A DNA stretch of 64,000 nt from assembly GCF_000276665.1 (NCBI RefSeq), contig NW_004955446.1, positions 11,354,652-11,418,651 on the forward strand. Direction: 5' to 3'. The position numbers and the translations under genes were made by a program. Source of the DNA: Chinchilla lanigera (taxonomy: Eukaryota; Chordata; Mammalia; Rodentia; Chinchillidae). The notes beneath the pieces are model-generated. The model saw only the letters and a list, made by a program, of their open reading frames with translations, did not search any database and was not told where the DNA came from. Shown here piece by piece: positions 32,965 to 43,864 of this stretch (within the stretch, counting starts at the first letter, position 1; each line of letters opens with the position of its first letter).

Positions 32965-33530
32965 GAGATTTTTAATTAAATATATTTATAAAAGTATATT
33001 GATCATATGTGTATAGTTCAATACTGACTGCCCACAATAAATGCAATCATTATGTACTGCAAATAGGTACTGATAAATTTTTTAAAGAAAATAAATAAAA
33101 GGAAAAAAATCCGAAATAAAAATCTTCACAAATTAAGCACACTATGTGACCTCAGTTCAAGAGGCAGGATAAGACCTACAGCCCAGAAACTCTTTTTTTA
33201 GGTCTTTTTAATTCATATAGTTTATTTTCTATTCCCATAATATTAAGTGGAATAAATCAGATACACAAACTTAAATACTGAATGATTTCTCTTATATGAG
33301 AAACCCAAAATATAAATGAGGAGCAAAATAAAAGATAGAAAATAAAAAGTAGGGAGTAGATCTTTCTCAAATGGGACAGGGATCGAGAGATAAAGGGAGA
33401 GGAGAGGGAAGCGAACAGAGGGATGAACAAGGAATTAAATGGGTTATGTACACATAAGGAATATAAACATTGTGTACTGCAAACATGTACTAATAAAAAA
33501 ATAAAAGAATTGTAAACTGGCTTAACAGAG
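32965..33530 (+). mobile_element. Sense L1 3' UTR pieces inserted into antisense L1
   Basis: Two L1 ends lie here. One ends near 33110 ('attatgtactgcaaataggtactgataaa' then A-rich). The other runs from about 33210 ('taatattaagtggaataaatcagatac') through a purine-rich tract (33350-33430) to 'attgtgtactgcaaacatgtactaataaaa' near 33500. The similar end sequences show they belong to related subfamilies. Confidence 0.7.
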
Positions 33531-33535
33531 TGAAG

Positions 33536-33690
33536 CATCTTTTCATGCCTTCAAGAGTCATTTACATTTTTTTCTGTGAATCTTATGTTCATATCTTTGC
33601 CTACTCTTACTTTGAGCCGTTGGTGTTTTTTCTTCTTTGATATTTAGAAGTTAAGTTATTTTTAGCAATATGGGAATTTCAGTCTACTGT
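33536..33690 (-). mobile_element. L1 LINE, antisense, continuation
   Basis: 'catcttttcatgccttcaagagtc', 'tatgttcatatctttgcctactc' and 'gagccgttggtgttttttc' continue the antisense ORF2-end sequence broken off near 32960. Confidence 0.65.
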
Positions 33691-33699
33691 AGGAAAGCT

Positions 33700-34775
33700 A
33701 TGATTGTTATGGTGGAATTTATCAACTGTGGCTGGCCCCGGAGAGTGAATAGTCAGCCTTTGGAATTCTAGAAATCCAGTAATGAGTCAAACAGCTCAGT
33801 GATTGGTATAATGAGTCCAGAAAGTCCTCTGCCATAGGCCAGAGCTTGCACAGCCCACTCCTGCAGTTTGTAAGACTGACCTCCCTCTTCCCCTCTAAAA
33901 AGCTCCTGACAAGTGGGTTCTTTTGCCAAGTGGGTGATTTATCCTCAAGCATCAAGCAAATGTTTTTTTAGATCATCAGTAAATGATCTGACCTGGGTAA
34001 GGGAAAGGCCCTATGAAACGGAAATATCTGAAAAGATTCTGCCGCAACGTTTGTGAAGAAGCCTCTCCCAGGAGAGAGCTGCCTTCGGGCTGATCCCTAA
34101 GGTGTTCCCAGACCAGCTTCCCCTTCCCCCTTGAAACTGCAGTATCACTTTCTGCCTGGAGGCTCTGGTTCAGAAAGAGCCCCCTGAGGCACTTACACAC
34201 CGGCGGGGAGTTTCCCGCAAAAACAAGCGGGAGTTTCGCCCCCTCCGCTGGACAGTAACCTCTCACCACATGCTTCCAGCAAACACTCATCACTGGATAA
34301 ATCATGTGATCCTTTCTGTTTACTTAGAGGTGCTGGCCTGGCCGGGCCTGTGGTGCAGTGCCGAGTGTGCAAACCAGAGTGGTTTTCAGTGGAAAGAGGA
34401 ACTGGTGGAGGCCAGAGAAGACAACCTCTTCATTTGTATAGAAGATTGCTTGGGGACCTTGCAGGAAGCGGAAACCTAGCAGAGGTTAGGAAGCCGCCTG
34501 AAGTGTGTTCTCCACACTCCAGCCTCCTCCGGTGGTTCCCACACAGAGTGGAGACGCCATATAGGAAATTTTGTCTCAAAAGTAATTTTAGGTTCTTTTT
34601 TGTTTAACCTTCATTTATTATTTCAGATTCTGGAATTAACAGAATACTTTTACTGAGTGTTTTGGCAAAGCCTCTGACTGAACTATTTTAAGTCAGATTT
34701 TCTTTTCTATTTTAAAAGAAAAGGCACTAATAATGTACAGAAGGTGGGGGCTGCTTTGTAGGGAGTCAAATCCAG
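33700..34775. other. Unique-looking sequence with a possible regulatory core
   Basis: No repeat recognised and several CpGs between 34040 and 34260, unlike the surroundings. No convincing coding frame; 33976-34305 (minus, 109 residues) has no domain. The kappaB-like pair lies inside. Confidence 0.4.
34206..34240. promoter_or_regulatory. kappaB-like motif and near-repeat
   Basis: GGGAGTTTCC at 34206-34215 fits the NF-kappaB consensus GGGRNWYYCC. A near copy, gggagtttcg, lies at 34229-34238. Motif matches of this length occur by chance; the pairing and the CpG-containing non-repeat setting are the only extra support. Confidence 0.3.
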
Positions 34776-34779
34776 GTGC

Positions 34780-34930
34780 AGAACAGTGCATCTGAGTGGG
34801 CTCTGAACTGTCCCTGTCAGAATCGCCTGGGCTGGCTGAATGTGGACTAGCAGGTTCTTCTGGCCCACCCCAGGCCCAAGGAATAAGAATTACAGAAAGT
34901 TATGCCCCAGAGTGTGCTTTAAAGGGGGGC
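34780..34930 (+). mobile_element. MER5-like hAT transposon fragment
   Basis: 'tcagaatcgcctggg', then 'caggttcttctggcccaccccaggcc' and 'gaataagaattacagaaagttatgcccc', match the middle of MER5-type non-autonomous hAT-Charlie elements in sense. Confidence 0.6.
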
Positions 34931-34984
34931 TGGGGACTCTTCAGGTAATGTTATATTTATTAGCTTTGACAACTATGCTTCTAC

Positions 34985-35235
34985 AGCACACACACCATCT
35001 CCCAGCCCCCAACCTCCAACCCCCCAGTACTGAGGACTGAACCCAGGGCTTTGGCACTGAATTCCATTCCCACCCACCACCCCTTTAAAAAGCAACAACT
35101 ATTTTTTTTAAATTTTGAAACAGGGCCTTGGTAAATATCTAAATTGCCCAACCTGGGATAAAACTTGCAATCCTCCTGCCTCAGCTTCCCAGAGTGTTAG
35201 GATTAGAGATGTGAGCCACCACCAGTTTAAAATTA
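34985..35235 (-). mobile_element. B1-ID composite SINE, antisense
   Basis: The minus strand reads a B1-like left part first (35235 down to about 35100: 'ctcacatctctaatcc', 'gggaagctgaggcaggagga'). An ID-like part follows (35100 down to 34985, with 'aaagccctgggttcagtcc'). This is the order of dimeric B1-ID SINEs known in several non-murid rodent families. Confidence 0.65.
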
Positions 35236-35239
35236 GCGT

Positions 35240-38155
35240 TTTGATGAACTGGAAGCTGTTTTACTGGGCCTTGGACTGTCATGCTGTAACATGAAAATCT
35301 TTTCGTCTGGAGAGGACAGAATCTTCACCTTTATTCCACATTTCTTGGTCTGTGGAGCTTCCTTGGACCCACTTGATGGCTTGCTTTTCAATATAAACAG
35401 ACACCGTTTTCAGTTTTGTTTTGTTGTTGAAGTTCTTGGCCACTTGAGAGTCCTTGCAGGGCAGATATTCTGTGATAGGAAGATGGGGCTGAAAATACAT
35501 CAGCATAGCAGATTTGTGACTGCAGAGCTGCAGTGGAGTGGGATGGGTGGAAGAAGTGCAAGAGTGAACTGAGTATTTTTCTGGGCAGTTACTCAACCAA
35601 ACCATTACTTCACATTTCCAGATGTCACTTTAAAGCCTGGTCTTCCCACTGCCTCAAGACCCGGATTCTTATCTCTGAGGAATGAACTGGGAAAAGAGAA
35701 CCATGTACAAGGCGGGAAAGCCTATCACTAAAGCCTCAGGGCAGGGGGAGAGTCAGTCAACATAAACACATCAGGGTGTCATGACGAGCAATGCTGTGGG
35801 GGCCAGGGACACTGAGGAGGCAACTTCTGCAGAAACTGAAGTACTTTGGTACAAGGGCTATAATGGCTCAGACCTGCCCAGTGGTGATCACTGTGGACAG
35901 AAGACCAGAGGGTTCTTCTCAGTGTTCAGGGTCTCAAGGACTGAATAATGTAGGGAGCTTTCAGCTGGTAACAATACTAATGCAAACAGTCTTCAACAAC
36001 TGGAAGGTTTCATCATGTACATCAACAGATGTGAAGACTGGTGACCTCAATGACAATCGTGGCCCAGTGGCTTCTTGATGGTGCTCCTGCCTGTGGGTTA
36101 TGGGAGTGAGATGGCTGCTGCTGTCAATCCAAACACATGCCTCACATAGATGTGTGTCCAAAAGCAGGATGGAATGGAGTTTCACTTCACATGCCTTTGT
36201 TTTAATTAAGGAGGAAACTACCTCTCAGCCTATGGTCTTAGAACCCACTGTCACACAGCTATAGTATGTTCATCTTCATACTATAGGTGGGAAGCATGTT
36301 AGGTCTGCTATACTAGTACAGTTTAGATTAATCATTTGTCTGAATTTGGGGAAGGGCCCGCCTTCCCTGAGTAGATTGCTCTCTCGCATTTTGGTAACAT
36401 CAGGATTTTACCAGCAAACAAAAGAAAAGTGTAATAACATCTGGGTATGCCACAGCACAGAAGGTAGACAAGAATGCTAAAGTGATCTTACATTATCTCT
36501 GATAGAGAGTTCTTTGCTAGTGGCCAAGAATATATTTCCTGCCCTGGAAAAATGCCCTGAAGAGTTTGTCAGATTTGATTTTTTTTTTTTTTTAAATGTG
36601 ACATTTCTCATGTGAGTGTTTTATTTTGTTTCACTTCCTGGGAGTAAATTCATATCTTCCCATCCTAAAGGTAGAAGTTTGGTTCGCGCCACAGAATATG
36701 GAATATTCACTAACTCCAGGCTGTTCAAAAGGAACAACTGCCCACTGACTTTCCCTGTTCATCTTCATCCCTCAGCGCTTCTGCTACAAGAAGCATGGTT
36801 TTGGCTCTGGTCCATACACATAGGTTGGCATTTGCCAGTGGTGGATTTCTGTAATTTCTAAATGAGTTTCTGAAACCTTCTAGCTGGACTTTTTCATTTT
36901 TCCCCCTGAAGCTCATAAAGCCAGGGCAGTCTTCAAAGAGCAGTGTGTATTCAGCAACTTTGATGTGTTAGTTTGTCTTCCAATCTATATCACTCTGGGT
37001 GCTTATCTCTTAGGGTGATTAGTATCACAGAGACTAGGCTGTAAAGTATTTCACTGACAGGTTTCAGAGTCTTAGCAAAATAAATAACAGCAGCAGAAGT
37101 GTGTGCAAAATGGCAGGCTTTATTCTCTTTATGTGGTTCAGCTGGGTAGAGAGAGAGCTGAAGTTAAAACAAAACAGGGAACTTCTTACCACACTGTAGA
37201 GATTGAGCTTTGCGTGGGAGGGTGGTTGGGGTAGAGACAAGCACTGGCATTTCCTTCTCACCAACACTTCTCTCCTTTTATAGAGACAACTGCTACCCTG
37301 ACAAGGGGGCCACCGTACCTGTAGATCTGGTTTATGATTCATGCCTTCAAAGAACCCTTGAGTTCTGCCAGTTCCTCTTCCTGTTTTCATACCCCAAAAG
37401 CTACAAAAATTATAAAGTCGTGCCCTTGAATTTCTCTTGATCTTGTTTTTTAGGCCCACTTGAAATCTTTGAATGTAGAAGAATCTGAACTGGTATAGTA
37501 CATGACAATTTTAAGCAACTTCAGACAAAGATAGGCTCATTTATTTTTTTCTTTGTCTTCTCAGAATTTCCCAGGGTGGTATTGGAAAACTATTGGATGT
37601 TTCATAAATGGTAATTACAGGATTGAAAGAATAAATGGAAGGACAAATTTTCTGTCTCACTGTAAGAGTACTTGAGAGGACCGAGAAGTAAAACCATCTT
37701 CTTTCTAATACTGGTGGCAATACTTCCAGCTAGCTCAGAACAAAAGATCAAGTTGGAATGTCAGATATTCTCCAAGGGCTCATTTAGAAGGAAATTAACT
37801 CTTTAGGTGGGGCTTTGTCCTTTGAAGAACAAACAAGTGCAACTAAAACAGTTGTGAATAACCAAAGTCTTTATTCATTCATTCCAAAAAGGATTTGGGC
37901 CATTCAGGTAGAACCTTTCATCTCTACCAAAGATCAAAAACTCAGGGTGGAATTTGAGTGGCTGTGGGAATGAGGGGACAGGATGACTCCTTCTTTAAGG
38001 AGAACTAGACTAGTTGGTATGTCTTGAAATGATCTCACACCCAGCCTTGGCTCATGACCTTCCAAAAAGGTACAGAGGCAATGGGGACCCATTGTTAAAA
38101 ATTTAGAATACAAATCAGGAAGACTTTAACCCTGATTCCTTATCTCACTATGTGC
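35240..38155. other. No gene recognised
   Basis: Unique-looking sequence. Two overlapping open frames on opposite strands (35279-35605 minus, 108 residues; 35291-35572 plus, 93 residues) have no domain I recognise. Frames at 35791-36078 (plus) and 37064-37459 (minus) likewise. There is a T run at 36578-36593. Confidence 0.4.
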
Positions 38156-38157
38156 CT

Positions 38158-38578
38158 CTGTATTAGTTTGTCATTGCTATAGCAAAATATCTGTGGTTAG
38201 TTAATTTATAAAGAGGTTTCTTTAGCTCACCTGCTGGAGGTTTAAGGAATGACACCAGATCAGCTCACTTCTGGGGAAGGTTTCATGGCTGGAGGGTACC
38301 ATAATGGTAAGAGCGTGTATGGGAGTTGGATACCCCTGCCACACAGAAGGGAGTTGGATCCCCCTGCCACACAGAAGCCAGAGAGTGAGTGATTCAGGGG
38401 GCAGACTCAGTCTTACAAGAACTCAGAGGTCCCACAAAAGCTATTATATCCCTTCTAAGGACAGACCTGATATGACCTGAGCACTTTCTACCAGCCCTCT
38501 CTTTTTTAGGGTCCTACCACCTCTCAAGCCCCTAAAACACGAACCCTTGGGGGACAAACCACTTCCAAACCATAGCAG
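38158..38578 (-). mobile_element. MaLR LTR (MST/MLT1-like), antisense
   Basis: Plus-strand blocks read as an antisense LTR: 'tgtattagtttgtcattgctatagc', 'aatttataaagaggtttctttagctcac', 'ttacaagaactcagagg', 'cctctcaagccc' and 'aaaccatagca'. The ends are TG...CA. A 28-base unit is duplicated at 38321-38348 and 38349-38376 with one difference. Confidence 0.85.
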
Positions 38579-38582
38579 TCTA

Positions 38583-38740
38583 TAAACTACCTACTCTCCT
38601 TTCCTAAATCTTAATTCCCTCATCTGTAAAAGGGGGCTATGCAAGACATCTGTGAGGATTAACCAAAATAATATAAAGTATTTAGCACAGTGCCTGGCAA
38701 ACCATTAGCTCTTGTAATGGGAGTTGTCATCATTATTATT
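38583..38740 (+). mobile_element. MIR SINE
   Basis: 'cttaattccctcatctgtaaaagggggc', 'ctgtgaggattaaccaaaa' and 'tatttagcacagtgcctggca' follow the MIR consensus order in sense. It ends in an ATT repeat at 38732-38742. Confidence 0.9.
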
Positions 38741-39429
38741 ATTGACATAGTTGCCCACACCAGAACAGTAGAGAACAAAGAGGTTTGGCTTGGAATAATT
38801 TTGAACACTTTTTTCTGGGCAATGGGTCCTAAATCCATGCAAATTCATTTATTTGGTCATTGACTTCAATCTTCTCAGTTACTATAGATGTGGGCTGAGG
38901 TTAGGTCAGTCAAGGACAAACCCCTAAGAAGAGGGTGTACAGCTCCATGTTGTCACCCTGTGGCCTCAGCAGCTCTGCCAAATGACAGTGTTTCTCTTCC
39001 TTAATCTTATTTTCAAAGGGGCAAATTAAGGAACATTTGATTATAGTCACCACTGTTTATCCTTTAACTACCAAACCCACCCACTCTTACCAAGAAAAAA
39101 GAAAGAAATGAAAAATAATAAAAGACATTATGTTAAGAGATGGCTTTTGCTTAAAACTGCCAAGCCAACATTAGAAAGGAAGCTAAGCCAGAGCCTCAGT
39201 TTCCATTTGTAAAACAGAGAGACATAATAAGGTTTATCTAAAAAGGTGTTTGTCAGGAATATATATACTAAAGAGATTAGGTACTCATTAAAATAGTATC
39301 TGGTTTCAGGATCCTGGTGGTTATTCAGTCCCACCCAAGACTCAGGGAAAATGCTTCCCACAGCACGCTAGTAGTGAGCACTCCCATATACTCATGGTGT
39401 GTTAGGCCATCCTCTGTGCCTGTTCCGTG

Positions 39430-39600
39430 GGTGAAATAGCTCAGCTTCTCAAGGTAGGTAACGTTATTACCCCCCTTCACAGATGGGAAAACGAGGCTTA
39501 ATAAGAGTAAGTGCCTTATCGAAGACCCCACAGCTGGTAAGTGGCAGCAAGTGTTCAGCCCAGCCAGTGCATTGTCAGAGGTCCTCCTCTCAGCCACTCG
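39430..39600 (-). mobile_element. MIR SINE, antisense
   Basis: 'attaccccccttcacagatgggaaaacgaggctta', 'gtgccttatcgaagaccccacagctggtaagtggcag' and 'tcagcccagcc' are the antisense MIR core. Open frames at 39483-39723 translate this and are not genes. Confidence 0.8.
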
Positions 39601-39742
39601 ACCAGGGCTTTTCTTCTGGGAAACCAGACAGTACTGAGGGAGAAGACAAGCTCGCCATCTTCACCTCCAGATGGTCTGCTGAATGGCCTAGAGGTCCAGA
39701 CATCCCCAACATGTTTTAAATGAGGTCAGAAAAGCCACTTCT

Positions 39743-39772
39743 TAAGCGCCTGCCTGGCAAGCGCGAGGTCAT
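39743..39772 (+). mobile_element. ID SINE fragment, about 28 bases
   Basis: Only the middle of an ID element is present (agcgcctgcctggcaagcg, then aggtcat). Both ends are missing, so it is a remnant of a deletion or a recombination product. Confidence 0.6.
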
Positions 39773-39859
39773 AGGAATTTCACACTGGGCCTACTGGGAT
39801 GAAGCCTAAGAAAAATTAATAATATTGGACCAATAACATTTTAAAACCTTCTTTACAAA

Positions 39860-39980
39860 AAATTTTTTGAGGCAAGGTCTCACTGTGCTGCCCAGGCTGC
39901 CCTCAAGCCTGTGATCTTCCTGCCACAGCCTTCTTGGTACTTGGGACTAAAGTCATGAGCCCGCTACACCTGGCTTTAAA
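39860..39980 (-). mobile_element. B1/7SL-type SINE, antisense
   Basis: 'aggcaaggtctcactgtgctgcccaggctg', 'aagcctgtgatcttcctgcc' and 'ttgggactaaagtcatgagc' are the antisense B1 landmarks. Confidence 0.85.
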
Positions 39981-40114
39981 AGTTCTTTTGGAAAGAAGCA
40001 TCCACTGTGGAAGTCAAAAGTCAAGATAAGAGCCTAGTTTCAACCTGGGGACACTGTGGGGCTTAGTGGAATATCCCAACCTCCTAACTGTAGAGTCAGA
40101 TTCATATTCTAGTC

Positions 40115-40230
40115 TTAGCAGGTTTTGACCATGTAACCTGTCTGAACCTTAGTTTCCTCATATGTGAAACAGATTAGTTAATAAAATGTATACCACAGAG
40201 TTGTTCTGGGAATTAAGTGAGATCTTGCCC
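40115..40230 (+). mobile_element. MIR SINE
   Basis: 'tgtctgaaccttagtttcctcatatgtgaaac', then 'gttgttctgggaattaagtgag', fit the sense MIR core. Confidence 0.8.
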
Positions 40231-40339
40231 AGAAGCCCCCTGTGCTATACCAGAAATACTGTTGTTTCTCAGCAAAAAGAGCCTCACACTCCCCACTTCA
40301 GCCATCTTGCAGAGAGACAACTACAGCAAGTATTCTCTT

Positions 40340-40435
40340 TTTTTTTTGTCTGTTTTCCTGCTTGTACCAGGAATCGAACTCACGATCTTGTGCTTGCCAG
40401 GCAGGCACTTTGCCACTGAGCTAAATCCCCGGCCC
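40340..40435 (-). mobile_element. ID-type SINE, antisense, with perfect 16-bp target duplication
   Basis: On the minus strand it reads ggggccggggatttagctca...gtgcctgcctggcaag...gattcctggtac, then an A-rich tail (T run on plus). The flank cagcaagtattctctt is identical at 40324-40339 and 40436-40451. Overlapping plus-strand frames (40186-40453) translate the SINE and are not genes. Confidence 0.96.
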
Positions 40436-40714
40436 CAGCAAGTATTCTCTTAAGCACTTGAACCCATTGGACCACTTGTTTCTGAAATTGGTGACCCATC
40501 AGTTTGGAGACCAGACACTTATTGTATTTCCTCTGCCTTGAACTTGTCTTCTGGCTTCCAGCACCTCTGACACCTGGGTCCAATCTCTGCTCAGACCTGG
40601 AAGCCACCAGCTCCTCTAACAGTACTCTTTGTCAGTGGCATAGACAGGAAAGTGGCCTGGCAGAATAGATTTTTGCAAATGGAGCTGGAAGACTGGCTAA
40701 GGTTTATGTTCTGC

Positions 40715-40810
40715 ACAAAGTATAAGCTAGGAATGTGACCATCTCTTTGTCACTTGGAACGCAATTTTCTCATCTGTGAAATGGGGAGGAGAAAATATTA
40801 GAGTAAACAT
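40715..40810 (+). mobile_element. MIR fragment
   Basis: 'acgcaattttctcatctgtgaaatggggagg' marks the sense MIR core; the rest is diverged. Confidence 0.65.
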
Positions 40811-40814
40811 CACT

Positions 40815-42165
40815 GAAGTTACATCCAGACACTCTCAGTAGTCTCAGTAGTAGTAGCCTCTTTCTAATTCATGGCGCCCATACCCACAATTCCCTAGCTG
40901 GAGAGGTCTGTGGCTTTATGATATGGTGTTGCTAGATTTTCTGGGGAATGAGGTGAGAGGAAGAGAAAATAATACTCCAACATGAGTCTCCTGGTCTTCA
41001 GTGAGCTAACCAGTAAAACCATGAACCAGTCTCCCTCACACACTGTGTGAGAAAAAGAACAAATCTCTTTTGTACTTCTTGCAGCAGCAAAGTAAAGAAA
41101 AACCTTTCATTTCAGAGCCAAAGTTGTTTGTATATTACCTCGATGAATGTCTTTTCACCCAGAGCCCATCTCACAAACAATAGCAAAAGCAAAGGAAAGA
41201 CGAGCTATTGTTTTGTTGTATTTATATCCTGATGTAGGAAACAGCAGAAAATATTGTTAAGGAAACTCAGTAAGTCTCTGCTCCAGGGTATGTATAGAGC
41301 TTTGGTGCCAAAGGCAGCAGGACCAGATGTTGGAGGACGTGATCCCCCTGGAAGAACAAAAGGAAAGCTTGCTGGAATTCCATAAGGGAGGGGAAGAGCC
41401 AGGAAGAATCCTTCAGGTCCTCGCCCAGCAAGCCCTTTTCCAGCCCTTGTAGCTTCTCTCTGGGCGTTAATGCAGACTCCACTGCCTGGGAAGCTGTGGA
41501 ATTTTGGATGCAGTAGTAATCTCTTTTTTCTCAGTTTCTTCATGTCTAAAATGGGAAAATCAATGGTTGGTTCACAGGATGTGGTAAGAATTAACAGCTG
41601 TATACATGCAAACCACATAAATACACATAATTTTTCAAATACATGTAAATCACATAGAACATGATATAGGTACTCACTTATAAGCTAATATTCTCATTAT
41701 CTGTAAGTCTGGGGAGAAAGTCTATGATCCTAGACTGTAATTGTAATTGCCTGATGTCATTTCAGAGAGGCTGTGTGGTTGAATTATTGTTGGCTCTGCT
41801 GCTGAACAAACCTGGACATAGATCCTGAATCCATAGCTTTGCAGCCCCAACTCTGGGTAAAGCTGAATACACAGTGGGGTCAAGTGAGTCAAGGTTGGTT
41901 GATGAGGAATATGGCCCTGCTCTAGGTAATCTGTGGATATTGTGTTGTCCTGGTTTATGGGACTCTTTAAGTCTGTTTCCCCTATTCTCCTAATTATGGT
42001 CATCATTTCTGTCTTCATAGGTTGTCATTACCAATATCATCACTGTGGTTAACTAGTTAGAAAAAAACTAGATATTTGTCATTTTCATAATCCTAATTCT
42101 TCTACATCCAGTCATCATCTACCAAAACATGACCAGTACAGTAACAAAGTCCTCAGCAAACTGAT
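40815..42165. other. No gene recognised; possible further MIR trace
   Basis: Short frames without domains, for example 41205-41618 (minus, 137 residues) and 41722-42018 (minus). 'tcagtttcttcatgtctaaaatggg' at 41531-41555 is probably another MIR core. Confidence 0.4.
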
Positions 42166-42174
42166 CTTAAAGGA

Positions 42175-42790
42175 TGCAGAGAACTGTTTTAGCTGACATG
42201 AAATTCACGAAATATAAAACTAACCATTTTAATGTGAGCAGTTCAGTAGCCTTTAATGTGCTCACAGCCATCACTTTTATCTAGTTCCAAAATATGTTCA
42301 TCACTTCTGAAGGAGACCCCAGATCCATTAAACAATTCATCTCCATTCCTCTCACTCCCTATTATTAATCTCCTGCCTCTATGGATTTACATTCTCTGGA
42401 TATTTCATATAAATGGAATCAAACAATCTATGGCCTTTTATATTTGAGTTTCTTTCACTCTTCATAATGTTCTGTAGGTTTATCCACATTGTAGCTTGTA
42501 TCAGGACTTCATTCCTTTCTATGACTGAATAATATTCCACTGTGTGAATTTACTGTCATTCATTTGTCCATTGTTCCCCCAGTAGACATCTAGGTTTTTT
42601 TCTCCCTTTTGGCTGTTGTGAAGAGTGCTACTGTGAATGTTGGTGTACAGGTATCGGAATATCTATTTTCAATTCATTGGAGTGGAACTGCAGGGACATG
42701 TATTAATTCTATGTTCAACATTTTGAAAATCCACCACACTCTTCTCCATAGAAATTGTACCACTTCACATTTAATAGGAGAATTTTGGTG
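42175..42790 (-). mobile_element. L1 LINE 3' portion, antisense (L1M-like)
   Basis: Antisense L1 landmarks occur in order: 'aaattcacgaaatataaaactaacc', 'agcagttcagtagcctttaa', 'ctggatatttcatataaatggaatc', 'gactgaataatattccactg', 'gtagacatctagg' and 'ttggctgttgtgaagagtgct'. The family was active early in mammals; this copy is decayed. Confidence 0.88.
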
Positions 42791-42794
42791 GTTG

Positions 42795-43430
42795 AAATTT
42801 TGTCCGTTCTGCTTCAGATTGGCAGGTGGGGTGGCAAGACACTATGGGAAGGAAGGAAGGTAGATGAGAGACTGGACCTTTTTAATCCTTAGTTGTAGAA
42901 AAGCAATAAAAAAACTTTGCCTTTTGGAAAGCACATTTGACTAAACGGGGGGCGGGGAGTGAAAAGAGGAGGGAAGTCTATTTATGATTGAACATAATCA
43001 AGTCCAAATTACAGGCCATTCTATAGACCATTACATATAGGTGATTTTGAATCCTAATTGCTTTCTTAAAAGAAACAGATTCTTCTGCATTTAATTGCAG
43101 CAATAATTGTCTACAACCTGAGGCCTCTCAGGAACCTGTTGTCTATTTCGCTATAGGCAGCTAGAAGGGAAGCATGTATCAGACCCCCTTTGGGGGTTTA
43201 CAGACAGATGAGGCCTTCTAGGAGCACCTGTCTCAGAAGCCAGCCAGTGGGGCAGGGATGTTATTGGAGTAGCTTCAACAGTGTAACTTTGAAGAAAAGC
43301 ACAGAGGGTCAGACTGAGGAGGTGCCATGTCTTTCGGGGAGAACAGAGTGTCAGCAGGAGACAGAGCAAGCCATGAGGACTCAGGGACTAAGTCTGCTGT
43401 TCTGTACAAGGCACTGTCCCAGGTGGACCT
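42795..43430. other. No gene recognised; AT-rich unique part
   Basis: No repeat seen. 43050-43110 holds three TAATTG sites (see separate entry). Frames at 43151-43450 on both strands have no domain. Confidence 0.4.
43055..43109. promoter_or_regulatory. Cluster of homeodomain-type TAATTG sites
   Basis: TAATTG occurs at 43055-43060, 43092-43097 and 43104-43109 within otherwise non-repetitive sequence. Such sites bind homeodomain proteins, but in AT-rich DNA they are common, so this is only a candidate. Confidence 0.2.
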
Positions 43431-43437
43431 GGGATCC

Positions 43438-43858
43438 TGTTATAGTTTGAATGTCCTTCAGGATTAAGGCATTGGAAGCAATTTCTAAAGTCATATGTTA
43501 ATGCTGTTTGAAGATGAGACATTTTAGAGGAGACTTCATCATAAGTGCTCTGTCCTTATCAGTCAAGGTTGACCCACTCACGGACTAATGGATCAACAGT
43601 TTATTGAGGCATTGGCTTTGTCACAAAGTGAACTCTTTAGCAAGTTTGTGGCCCTCTTCTCCTTATGATGCCCTCTACAGGCTCAAAACTCTGCAGAGTC
43701 CCTAACAGGAAGAAGGCCTTCACCAGATGTGGTCCCTCAACCTTGGACCTCCCAGCCTTCAAAACTGTGAGCTGAATAAACTTCTATTCTTTATAAATTA
43801 TCTGATCTGTGATATTCACTTATAGTAACAACAAAAAAAAACCAGACTAAGAAAGATG
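43438..43858 (+). mobile_element. MaLR LTR (MST/MLT1-like), sense
   Basis: 'ttatagtttgaatgtccttc', 'gcattggctttgtcacaaag', 'aggaagaaggccttcaccagatgtggtccctcaaccttgg', 'gtgagctgaataaacttc' (polyadenylation signal) and 'ttataaattatctgatctg' are the expected blocks in order. Confidence 0.88.
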
Positions 43859-43864
43859 CCCAGA

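Noticed and set aside
40186..40453. Three overlapping plus-strand open frames of 60-78 residues
   Set aside because: Their right halves translate the antisense ID SINE (the 'CxARQALCH'-like end also appears in the frame over the SINE at 3.4 kb). They are repeat artefacts.
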